Shown: in pieces, positions 23,710 through 32,600 of the stretch
Layout of the letters: each line of letters opens with the position of its first letter
How positions within the stretch are numbered: the first letter of the stretch is position 1
Assembly (NCBI GenBank): GCA_963991145.1
Contig: CAXDOZ010000004.1
Span: 1-50,214 of the forward strand
Length of the DNA stretch: 50,214 bases
Origin: CAXDOZ01 sp963991145
Lineage (GTDB): Bacteria > Bacteroidota > Bacteroidia > Chitinophagales > JABDMM01
Direction of reading: 5' to 3'
Translations under genes and position numbers: made by a program
Notes under the pieces: generated by a model
Seen by the model: the letters and a program-made list of their open reading frames with translations, nothing else
What the model was told of the DNA's origin: nothing
Database searches by the model: none

Positions 23710-24481
23710 GTCAATTGCCATTTTTATTTTCCTATTGATTTTCTTTCAATCCTGCCGATCGGTAAGGACTGAAAAAGTTGAAGTTGATTGTAAGCTTCCA
23801 AAAAAGAGCCTCGAAGAAGTCACTTCAGGTGTGAGATCCCAAATAATCAGCTTTGACTACATGGCTGTTCGTGCCAAGGTAGATTACGATGATGGGGTCA
23901 ATAAACAGTCTTTTACTGCGAATATTCGAATGAGACAGGATTCACTGCTTTGGGTCTTGTTTTCAGGCACCTTGAGTTATGAAGGGGCCAGATTCCTTGC
24001 CAGCACTGATAGTCTATGGATCACAAACCGTTTGGAGAAGATCTATCATCAGGAGCCAATTGAATCATTAGATCAGTTCATTCCAATTGGATTGGACCTC
24101 ATTCTCTTGCAGGATATTGTTGCTGGAAATCCATTTAAAGACAGTTTAATTTTCTCTGAGATCAGGAGAGATCCGTGCCAATATGTCTTAATTGCTGAGG
24201 ATGAGCAGTTTGAATGGGAGTATAGTATCAATCCAGAAAATTATACAGTAGCTAGTCTGCGTTTAAAAGACAAGATCAGGTACCGGGAGTTGATCGCTAG
24301 CTTTGAGGATTATCAGGAAACTCCAGGTGGCTTGATTCCAATGTCGAGATACTTCGAGGTGAATGTTAAGGGTAACTCTGTAAAGATTACCGCACAACTC
24401 AGTCGTTTAAAGATTGATGAGGAGCTAAGTTTCCCATTTAAGATCAATCCAAATTATGAGAAAGTGGAGCTTGAGAAATAA
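23702..24481 (+). CDS. DUF4292 family lipoprotein
   Basis: 259 residues from the ATG at 23702, an 8-base overlap with the TPR gene. The N-terminus has a lipoprotein signal ending in IFFQSCRS, with the lipidation Cys at about 17. The remaining beta-rich protein fits DUF4292, a LolA/LolB-like fold often found in Bacteroidota envelope clusters: it has VRAKVDYDDGVNKQSFTANI, MRQDSLLWV and a C-terminal KIDEELSFPFKINPNYEKV. The LolA-like assignment is from family knowledge and would suggest handling of lipids or lipoproteins. The last 26 bases overlap the next gene, implying coupled translation. Confidence 0.87.
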   Translation: MTRSIAIFIFLLIFFQSCRSVRTEKVEVDCKLPKKSLEEVTSGVRSQIISFDYMAVRAKVDYDDGVNKQSFTANIRMRQDSLLWVLFSGTLSYEGARFLASTDSLWITNRLEKIYHQEPIESLDQFIPIGLDLILLQDIVAGNPFKDSLIFSEIRRDPCQYVLIAEDEQFEWEYSINPENYTVASLRLKDKIRYRELIASFEDYQETPGGLIPMSRYFEVNVKGNSVKITAQLSRLKIDEELSFPFKINPNYEKVELEK

Positions 24482-25745
24482 ATTGATCATTCAGGTCCTT
24501 GTACTGGGACTTGGCGCTCCATTCCTTTTTCTATACGCTTTACCACCTCAGAATTCCACAAAAGATGCTTTGGTCACTGAGTATCAGAGCTTGAAAGATC
24601 AGATAGCCAGCATTGAAAGCGATCTGAAAGCCAAGAAGAATGAGCAGAGTGCTACACTTCAATATCTAAGCTCATTGAATGCGAAGATCTCAGTTCGTGA
24701 ACAGCTGATACAGAACATTAATAATCAGATGCTTCAGGCTCAGCAAACATTCTATCAGGACTCTATTGTAATTGCTTCGCTTGAGTCAGATTTAAACTCA
24801 TTGAGAGAGGAATATGCCAATATTATTTACCAGTCATATGTCAATAAGACTAGTGTAAACGGATTGGCATTAGTTTTTGCTTCAGAGTCTATAAATCAGG
24901 CCTACCAAAGGTTTGTCTACCTGCGGAAGTACACAGATTACCGAGACCGACAGGCCGATATCATAGAAAAGACAGTAGGGGATCTGGAGGAAAAGACTCA
25001 ATTGCTGCTTGCATCAATTGAAGAGCAAAGATCTTTACTGGATGCCCAGTTAGTGGAGAAATCAGTTTTGGAGGAAGAGCAGATCGAGAAAAATCTGCTC
25101 GTAGAGCAAATAAAAACGGATGTTCAGGACCTTCAATCTCAAATTGCTCTTAAGAACCAACAAGCTGCTGATTTGGATGCGAAGATCCAGGCAATCATTG
25201 CAGAAGAAATAAGAAAAGCAGAAGAAGCTGCGAAAAGAAGGGCGGATTCACTTGCGGCTCTGGCAAATGAAGCCGGAGATACATATGACGGTCCGGCTCT
25301 GTCAGCTACTCCTCAGGATCTTAAACTTGCAGCTTCATTTGGAAGCAATAAAGGGAAGCTACCATGGCCGGTAGGGCAGGGATTTGTAGTCGGGAAGTTT
25401 GGTCGACATCCTCACCCTCTTGACAACAAGGTATATGTCGAGAATAATGGTATAGATATTCAAACTAGCCAGAATGCTGATGTATACTCGGTTTTTGAAG
25501 GAGAAGTGACAAGTATTTTCTATATCCCTGCCAGCCAATACAATGTAATTATCAAGCACGGAACCTACTTTTCAGTGTACAGCAATTTGGAAAAAGTCTT
25601 TGTTGCAGAGAGGGATAAGATCATTACAAGACAAAAACTTGGAATCGGTTTTCACGACCCAATTGACAATGCCACGATCATAAACTTCCAGATCTGGAAC
25701 AATAGCGTAAAAGAGAATCCATCTCTATGGCTTGCACCACTGTGA
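24456..25745 (+). CDS. EnvC-like murein hydrolase activator with degenerate LytM domain
   Basis: 429 residues. An N-terminal hydrophobic segment (9-28) leads to a long coiled coil (about 40-265) and a C-terminal LytM/M23 domain (about 300-429). The coiled coil and domain order match EnvC, which activates cell-wall amidases during daughter-cell separation. The metal-binding His normally in HxGxD is Asn331 in NNGID, and the final HxH is NFQ (410-412), so it should not cleave peptidoglycan itself. FGRHPHPL (315-322) and HGTYFSVYSNL (368-378) are kept. The start overlaps the DUF4292 gene by 26 bases. The partner amidase is not in this window. Confidence 0.9.
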   Translation: MRKWSLRNKLIIQVLVLGLGAPFLFLYALPPQNSTKDALVTEYQSLKDQIASIESDLKAKKNEQSATLQYLSSLNAKISVREQLIQNINNQMLQAQQTFYQDSIVIASLESDLNSLREEYANIIYQSYVNKTSVNGLALVFASESINQAYQRFVYLRKYTDYRDRQADIIEKTVGDLEEKTQLLLASIEEQRSLLDAQLVEKSVLEEEQIEKNLLVEQIKTDVQDLQSQIALKNQQAADLDAKIQAIIAEEIRKAEEAAKRRADSLAALANEAGDTYDGPALSATPQDLKLAASFGSNKGKLPWPVGQGFVVGKFGRHPHPLDNKVYVENNGIDIQTSQNADVYSVFEGEVTSIFYIPASQYNVIIKHGTYFSVYSNLEKVFVAERDKIITRQKLGIGFHDPIDNATIINFQIWNNSVKENPSLWLAPL

Positions 25746-25787
25746 TTCAAGACTGAATTGTTAACTTTGGAGGCAAATAATTGATTC

Positions 25788-26015
25788 ATGTCTATACTAC
25801 TATTTTCCCTTCCAGGTGGAATCGAATGGGTGATCATTCTGGTAGCTATTCTGCTTCTATTTGGTGGAAAGAAAATTCCAGAGTTAATGAGAGGTCTTGG
25901 AAAGGGAATTCGAGAGTTCAACTCTGCTCGCGCAAACGTGAAAGAAGAGATTGAAAAAGGTATCAGAGAAGATGAGGAAAAGGAAGCCTCAACTGATACA
26001 GAAGCAGGTAAATAA
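25788..26015 (+). CDS. tatA: Twin-arginine translocase subunit TatA/TatE
   Basis: 75 residues: a short periplasmic start, one membrane segment (about 9-25), the conserved FGGKKIPELMRGLGKGIREF amphipathic helix (25-44), and a charged Glu/Lys tail. The FG hinge and the amphipathic helix are intact. TatA forms the pore of the Tat pathway for folded proteins. tatC is not in the window, so the genes are unlinked here. It follows the EnvC-like gene by 42 bases and precedes gatA by 22. Confidence 0.93.
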   Translation: MSILLFSLPGGIEWVIILVAILLLFGGKKIPELMRGLGKGIREFNSARANVKEEIEKGIREDEEKEASTDTEAGK

Positions 26016-26037
26016 ATCATTCCTGAAAATCTAAGCT

Positions 26038-27459
26038 TTGAAGAATTACACTCGTTTGGCAGAGGTTCAAGCCGATCTTCAATCTAAATCGATCAATTGT
26101 AACGAACTGGTTCAATCCTATCTGAATAGGATTGAAGACCAAAAGCATCTCAATGCCTTTATTGAGACTTTTGATGAATCGGCATTGGATCAGGCTAGAA
26201 AGATCGATGAAAAGATCTCAGGTGGTGAAAAGTTGGGCGAACTCTTTGGTCTTGTTATCGCTATTAAGGATAATATTTGCTTCAAGGGGCATAAGATTCA
26301 GGCATCATCTCAAATTCTGAACAGCTTTGAGTCTATTTATTCGTCAACAGTTGTGGATCGATTAGTGGCTGCTGATGCAATCATTATTGGCCGCACAAAC
26401 TGTGATGAGTTTGCAATGGGCTCAAGCAATGAGAACTCTTCTCTTGGAACCGTATTGAATCCAATTGATGAATCCAGAGTTCCTGGAGGATCAAGTGGAG
26501 GATCTTCTGCCGCTGTAAAGGCAGACCTTTGCATGGCCTCACTGGGATCAGACACAGGAGGAAGTATTAGGCAGCCAGCATCATTTTGCGATGTTGTAGG
26601 CTTCAAGCCCAGTTATGGAAGAGTTTCCCGTTATGGATTGATTGCCTATGCTTCAAGCTTTGATCAGATCGGTCCTTTTACTAAATCGGTAGAAGACTCA
26701 GCAAGGATTCTGAAAGTTATCGCCGGGCATGATCAAATGGACCCAACCAGTTCTCTGGTTGAGACCGAGAACTATTCAGAAATCACAGCTCTTGATAAAC
26801 CCTCAAAATTTGCCTTGATCAGGGAAATTTATGAGCATGAGGGATTAGATCCTGAAATCAAAAAGTATACAGACGATTGGGTTGCCAAACTCAGAGAGAA
26901 AGGACATACCATTGCCTTGATCGACTTTCCTTATCTCGATTATTTGATTCCTACTTATTATGTTCTTACTACAGCTGAAGCCTCATCTAATCTGAGCCGC
27001 TACGATGGCGTGCGATATGGATATCGCAGTTCGGATGCTAATGATATGGAAGAGGTTTACACTCAAAGCAGATCTGAAGGATTTGGAAAGGAAGTAAAGA
27101 ATAGGATCATGCTTGGGACATTCGTACTTAGCTCAGGTTACTATGATGCCTATTATACCAAAGGGCAAAAAGTAAGAAGGCTTGTATCTGATGCTGTAGC
27201 AGAAATCTTCAAATCTTACGATTTCATTATTAATCCAACCACTCCTGAATTTCCTTTCAAGTTTGGTGAGAAGTCTAGCGACCCGGTTAGAATGTACCTA
27301 TCAGATATATATACTGTTTTAGCAAATTTGAATGGCAGTCCTGCTATTTCTTTGCCTTTGTACAGAAATGAGGAAGGCTTACCTGCGGGGATGCAGATTA
27401 TGGCAAACAGATTTGAAGAAAAGAAACTCCTTGATTGTGCTGCTTCAATGATGTCCTAG
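26038..27459 (+). CDS. gatA: Glutamyl-tRNA(Gln) amidotransferase subunit A
   Basis: 473 residues. GatA releases ammonia from glutamine for the GatCAB complex that makes Gln-tRNA(Gln). The amidase triad is in place by spacing: Lys77 (AIKDN), Ser152 (GGSSGGSS) and Ser176 (SDTGGSIRQP), with the same 75 and 24 residue gaps as in known GatA. GRTNCDEFAMGSS and the end VLANLNGSPAISLPL agree. The start must be TTG at 26038: an in-frame TAA lies two codons before and the next Met is about residue 127. gatB and gatC are not in the window. Confidence 0.96.
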   Translation: MKNYTRLAEVQADLQSKSINCNELVQSYLNRIEDQKHLNAFIETFDESALDQARKIDEKISGGEKLGELFGLVIAIKDNICFKGHKIQASSQILNSFESIYSSTVVDRLVAADAIIIGRTNCDEFAMGSSNENSSLGTVLNPIDESRVPGGSSGGSSAAVKADLCMASLGSDTGGSIRQPASFCDVVGFKPSYGRVSRYGLIAYASSFDQIGPFTKSVEDSARILKVIAGHDQMDPTSSLVETENYSEITALDKPSKFALIREIYEHEGLDPEIKKYTDDWVAKLREKGHTIALIDFPYLDYLIPTYYVLTTAEASSNLSRYDGVRYGYRSSDANDMEEVYTQSRSEGFGKEVKNRIMLGTFVLSSGYYDAYYTKGQKVRRLVSDAVAEIFKSYDFIINPTTPEFPFKFGEKSSDPVRMYLSDIYTVLANLNGSPAISLPLYRNEEGLPAGMQIMANRFEEKKLLDCAASMMS

Positions 27460-27511
27460 TACTCATTGTGTATGCAATCTCTAAAGACTTGAATCTTATA
27501 AATAAAGGACA

Positions 27512-28618
27512 ATGACAAAATTTAGGATCATCATTTTCGGATTGCTTTTGGCGCTTAACTTTTCAGCTTGTAAGGAAGTAAAGAATAGTTTACCGGGATC
27601 TGATTCATCCAGCAATACATCCAGTGGTGTGGATGAATTGCTTATTGTCATGGATGAGAATGTAGCTCAGTCAGATATTGGCCAAAGATTAGTAGCCTAC
27701 GTTCGAGATGACTATAAGATCATTCCTCCCAATCCGGAAAGATCAGAGCCAAAATTGAATATCACTGTCATTACCGGTAAGGAGTTTCTTGGAGAGTATA
27801 AGACTTATCACAATGTCCTGATCCTTGGTTTTATGCAAGATCAGGGTGCTGCAAGCACCCTTGTAAAGACGGCTCTTTCTACAGATGAAAAGCAGGAAGC
27901 AGTTGAGGGAACGGGAGATTTCTTAAAGATCAAACCTGGAGAGTTTACTGAAGGTCAGGTGGTGGTTTACATGTACGCCAACGCAATTGGTGATTTCATG
28001 CCATATACCGAGCCTTACTTTGACGCTATGATGGCTGAGTTCCACGATGCTGCATTGCCCTATTACCGCAAACAAGCATATTTCGCAGGCGAAAATGCTG
28101 ACGCTTCAAGATCTCTATTTGAAAACTTTGGAGCTTCTTTTAAGGTCCCGGATGGATATGTGATTGCCTTACAGAATGACTCAGTTGCCCTGTTGAGGTA
28201 CGATGAAGGTCTGTATACCATTTTCGTCCTGATGAATGAGTCAGAGATCTCAAATCCGGGAGAATACTTCCCAAATAAGGGGATCGACATAAGGGACCAA
28301 CTTGGTTCAGAGTATGTCTCTTTCAAAGGGATTGAAGAAAATTACATGCTTACGGATAGTACAATGGGGTTTGTTCATAGGATCATTGATATGAATGGAT
28401 TGCCGGCTTATGAGAATAGAGGCTTGTGGAGACAGGAAGATGGTGAGGGATTCCCAATTGGCGGTGGTCCTTTTGTAAACTATTACATTCTTGATGAGGC
28501 TTCGGGCAGAGCATTCTTCCTGGAAGGATTTGTTTTTGCCCCGGGAGAAAAAAAGAGAGGACAGCTGAGAAAGCTTGAATCGGTTTTGAGAACCTTTTCA
28601 ACTAAACCAAGCGCTTAG
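27512..28618 (+). CDS. DUF4837 family lipoprotein
   Basis: 368 residues. The signal MTKFRIIIFGLLLALNFSAC gives lipidation at about Cys20, followed by a Ser-rich tether (SDSSSNTSSG). The mature part begins DELLIVMDENVAQSDIGQRL and fits DUF4837, a Bacteroidota family of unknown function. It has an alpha/beta appearance with no catalytic motif I can name. Its stop overlaps the GTG of the GroES-like gene by one base (TAGTG). The pair DUF4837-GroES-like is common in Flavobacteriales to my memory, which hints at a shared role, perhaps in protein quality control at the envelope. Confidence 0.88.
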   Translation: MTKFRIIIFGLLLALNFSACKEVKNSLPGSDSSSNTSSGVDELLIVMDENVAQSDIGQRLVAYVRDDYKIIPPNPERSEPKLNITVITGKEFLGEYKTYHNVLILGFMQDQGAASTLVKTALSTDEKQEAVEGTGDFLKIKPGEFTEGQVVVYMYANAIGDFMPYTEPYFDAMMAEFHDAALPYYRKQAYFAGENADASRSLFENFGASFKVPDGYVIALQNDSVALLRYDEGLYTIFVLMNESEISNPGEYFPNKGIDIRDQLGSEYVSFKGIEENYMLTDSTMGFVHRIIDMNGLPAYENRGLWRQEDGEGFPIGGGPFVNYYILDEASGRAFFLEGFVFAPGEKKRGQLRKLESVLRTFSTKPSA

Positions 28619-28992
28619 TGAACTATTCTGTTGAGACATTTGACAGGTTTGTCATTATTGGCGATAGGGTTCTGTTAAAACCCCGGAAAGATGATGAGAG
28701 AACTAAGTCAGGTCTTTATCTTCCGCCGACAGTTCAGGAAAAGGAAGAGATACGAAGCGGTTATGTAATTAAGGCAGGACCTGGATATCCAATTCCTTCT
28801 GGTGGTGATGAAGAATCCTGGAAAGGAGTAGATGAGCAAAAGAAGTTCATTCCATTGCAGGTAGAGGAGGGCGATCTGGCAATTTATTTGCACAAGTCGG
28901 GACATGAAATTCAGTTCAACGAGGAGAAGTTTTTGATCGTCCCTCAGAGTGCCATATTGATGACCATAAGAAATCAAGACTTGTTTGACTGA
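28618..28992 (+). CDS. GroES-family co-chaperone-like protein
   Basis: 124 residues. The sequence begins FDRFVIIGDRVLLKPRKDDE, like GroES, and later has SGLYLPPT, EEIRSGYVIKAGPG, and EGDLAIYLHKSGHEIQFNEE-KFLIVPQSAILMTIR, together matching the 10-kDa chaperonin fold, but it is longer (normally about 95). An insert of about 20 residues after GPGYPIPSG may alter the mobile loop. It is not clearly the GroEL partner; groEL is not here. The start must be GTG at 28618, overlapping the DUF4837 stop; no ATG occurs before the last ten residues. Confidence 0.85.
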   Translation: MNYSVETFDRFVIIGDRVLLKPRKDDERTKSGLYLPPTVQEKEEIRSGYVIKAGPGYPIPSGGDEESWKGVDEQKKFIPLQVEEGDLAIYLHKSGHEIQFNEEKFLIVPQSAILMTIRNQDLFD

Positions 28993-29073
28993 TGACTTAT
29001 AGAATTTGAAAGAATAAAAGGTTAAACGCCTGAGATTAGAATTGATAAATTTAGGGCTTAGGGAGCGGACAAG

Positions 29074-29667
29074 ATGATATCATACATACGAGGACAGTTA
29101 GTTTCAAAGACTCCTACGGGAGTCATTGTTGAAAATAATGGGGTGGGTTATTACTTGCATGTTACCCTAAATACCTACGCAAGCATACAGGATAAAAGTG
29201 AGTGTCAGCTACATACATATCTCCACGTAAAAAGTGAGGGGCAGTCTGTTTCTGCATTCGATCTGTATGGTTTTTCTACTGAGGAGGAAAGAAGCATCTT
29301 TGAGCTCCTTTTATCCGTCTCTGGTATTGGAGCAAGCACAGCGCGAATGATGTTGTCATCTCTATCGCCGGACGAAGTGAGAGATGCGGTGGCCTCAGAA
29401 GCCGAGCACATTATCAAAGCGGTAAAAGGAATTGGCCCAAAGACGGCAAAACGACTGATATTGGAGTTAAAAGATAAGATTGGCGCAGGCGCTGAGAATA
29501 TTTCAGCACCTGCAGATAATACATACAGAACTGAAGCGTTATCGGCCTTAGTTTCGCTGGGCTTCCCTAGAAGCCAGGCGGAAAAAGCGATAAACGAAGT
29601 TCTCCGGGCAAACCCCCATCCTGCCTCAGTGGAGGATTTAATCAAAACAACCCTTAAAACACTGTAA
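29074..29667 (+). CDS. ruvA: Holliday junction branch migration protein RuvA
   Basis: 197 residues. RuvA binds four-way DNA junctions and loads RuvB. Domain order: OB-fold (about 1-62, with MISYIRGQLVSKTPTGVIVE), two helix-hairpin-helix motifs (VSGIGASTARMML at 82-94 and VKGIGPKTAKRLIL at 117-130), and a C-terminal RuvB-binding domain (about 150-197, EALSALVSLGFPRSQAEKAI). All are intact. It has an ATG with no strong ribosome binding site, and sprA starts 11 bases after its stop. Confidence 0.97.
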   Translation: MISYIRGQLVSKTPTGVIVENNGVGYYLHVTLNTYASIQDKSECQLHTYLHVKSEGQSVSAFDLYGFSTEEERSIFELLLSVSGIGASTARMMLSSLSPDEVRDAVASEAEHIIKAVKGIGPKTAKRLILELKDKIGAGAENISAPADNTYRTEALSALVSLGFPRSQAEKAINEVLRANPHPASVEDLIKTTLKTL

Positions 29668-29678
29668 GCTAAGGAGTC

Positions 29679-32600
29679 TTGCCGCTGCGAGGACAAATAT
29701 TAATCCTATTCTCAGGTATTCTTTACTTGTTGTCAGGTTCATCATCTAACCTGAATGCAGGAGAGCCATGGTATCTACCAGGGCACATTGTTGAAATGCC
29801 AGCAGACACTCCCTGGTCAAGTCAGCCAGGTGGCGCTAACTCGGTACTTGACGATGATGACGATGATCCATTTACACTTGACAATCCACCAAATGTAGAA
29901 CGGACGGTAGAGTTTGACCCTGAGACAGGCCTTTATAAAGTAAGAGAAACGGTAGCTGGGAGGGACATAAAACCACCCGTCTACATGACATACGATGAAT
30001 ATGTAGACTATACTCTAAAACAGGATGTAAGCAATTACTGGAAAGACAGAGAAAGCACTGCCAAAGGAATTAAGAATTATTCCAGCTCTGGAATGTTCTC
30101 TAAACTAACCGTTCCTGGATCAGACCCTAACAAAGCCCCCGTCGTAGAGATTCGCCCTCAGGGTACCGTCGAACTTACCCTTGGAGTTAACTTCCAAAAG
30201 ATCAATAACCCTACTCTTCCACTTCAGCAAAGAAAACAAGGTGGATTCGATTTTGATATGAATATCAACCTGAACGTGATTGGTAAAATCGCCGATTACA
30301 TTCAGCTTGGAATCAAGTATAATACTCAGGCAAACTTTGATTTCCAGAATGAGATCAAGACTAACTATGAGGGTAAGGAGGATGATATCATCAAAAAGAT
30401 CGAGCTGGGAAATGTCAACTTTGATCTCCCTACCCAACTCATCTCGGGTAGCCAACAGCTTTTCGGTATTAGAGCTGAAATGCAGTTTGGAAAACTGCGG
30501 ATGAATGCGGTAGTTTCCTCACAGAGATCTAAGAAGCAATCAATCACTATCGAAGGCGGAGCGCAGATCCAGACATTTGAGCTTAGCGTAGATAAATACG
30601 ATAATAACCGTCACTTCTTCCTGGGACAGGAATTCAGGAATTTCTATGAAACGGCAATGATCAATTACCCATTGATCACTTCACCATTCCAGATTCAGGA
30701 GATAGAAGTTTGGGTTACGAATAGAACCGGAGCGACCCAGAACGTAAGAGAACTTGTAGCCTTTGCAGATCTTGGTGAACCAGATCCATACTCACCTCAA
30801 ATTAATGGAACTCCAGGTGCAGTATTCCCCGATAATGATGCAAACGACCTGTACAGAAGATTGAATCAATCAGCTCTTTTAACTCGCGATGTCAATCAGG
30901 TTGTTGCAGAGATCACAGGTCCAAACTTTAACCTGAAGCAGATTGATGATTTTGAAAAAACCTACGCTCAGAAGCTGAATCCTTCTCAGTATACAGTGGA
31001 TATGCAGCTAGGTTATATCTCCCTTAATCAGCAGCTTCAACCAAATCAGGTTCTGGCTGTGTCTTATGTATATACCGTAAATGGTGAGACATTCAAGGTG
31101 GGTGATCTTTCAAGGGAACTGGGAGCAGGAGATACTACTACTCAGGCAAACAAAGTCCTGTTCCTGAAAATGCTTAAGAGTACTTCGATCAGGGTAAAGC
31201 TTCCATATTGGAATCTTTTGATGAAGAACATCTACTCTGTTGGAGCCTTTAATGTTTCTCAGGAAGACTTTGAACTAAACATCCTTTATCAGGATCCGGG
31301 AGGAGGGGTAAAGAGATACATCCCAGAAGGGAATCTTTCTGGTACGCCGCTGATCGAGGTAATGGATCTCGACCAGGTAAACAATCAGGGAGATCCCCAA
31401 CCAGATGGGATCTTTGACTTCATTCCGAATCTGACCATTCTACCACAGAATGGTCGAATTATTTTCCCTGTTCTTGAGCCATTTGGTGATCATCTTAGAG
31501 GAGAGATAACCAACCCAAGTCTTCAGGCAAAGTATGTTTACGATCAGCTTTACGACTCCACTCAGTTTATCGCTCAGCAGTATCCAGAGTTTAACCGATA
31601 CGTTCTTTCAGGAAGATATAAGGGAGGTTCTTCGAATGAGATCTCACTAGGTGCATTTAATATCCCGGAGGGATCAGTAGTTGTAACGATGGGAGGTCAG
31701 CGACTTCAGGAAGGAGTTCACTATACGGTTGATTATAATCTCGGTAGGGTAAAAATTATTGACGAAGGGATCCTGGCCTCAGGAAACCAGATCAAAGTCG
31801 ATTTTGAGAACAATGCACTCTTTGGATTTCAAACCAGAGCACTTTATGGTTTAAGACTTGACTATCGAGTAAATGAAAAATTAAGTCTGGGTGGTACTGC
31901 AATGAGAATGGGCGAAAGACCATTCACCCAAAAGGTAAACATCGGGGACGACCCGATCAGAAACAGTATTTACGGTTTCGATCTCGACTATAATACAGAT
32001 GTTCCTTTCCTTACTAAGATTCTTGATAAGCTTCCTCTTTATTCAACCAAAGAGATCTCAACCTTTACCTTGAATGGTGAGGTGGCACATCTTAATCCAG
32101 GACACAATGGTGCGATTGGAGATGAGGGTCAGGTTTATCTGGATGACTTTGAGGGAACAAGCTCAGGGTTTGATCTTAAGTTTCCAGCAGCTGCCTGGCG
32201 TTTAGCGAGTACACCTAGAAACTCACCCGACGAGAACGGTAACAACCAGTTCCCAGAAGCGGATCTTATTAACTCTCCAGAGTACGGATATAATAGAGCA
32301 AAGCTTGCATGGTATAATATTGACCCTCTTTTTTCAAGAAATAATTCAGCTACTCCAGCTTATATCAGGAACAATACAGAGCAGTATGTGACTCATTACG
32401 TGAGGGAAATTCCTCAGGTGGAGGTCTTCCCAAATAAGAGTATTGACAACCCCCTGCAGGCTACTTTGCTGACATTCGATATGGCTTATTACCCTAATGA
32501 GCGTGGGCCGTATAACTACGATACAACTGCAGGTGCATTTTCTGCGGGTACAAATCCGCAGACAGGTGAACTTCTAGATCCTGAATCAAGGTGGGGTGGT

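Noticed and set aside
28618..28992. Calling the GroES-like gene groES
   Set aside because: It is longer than GroES, has an insert and is not next to groEL.
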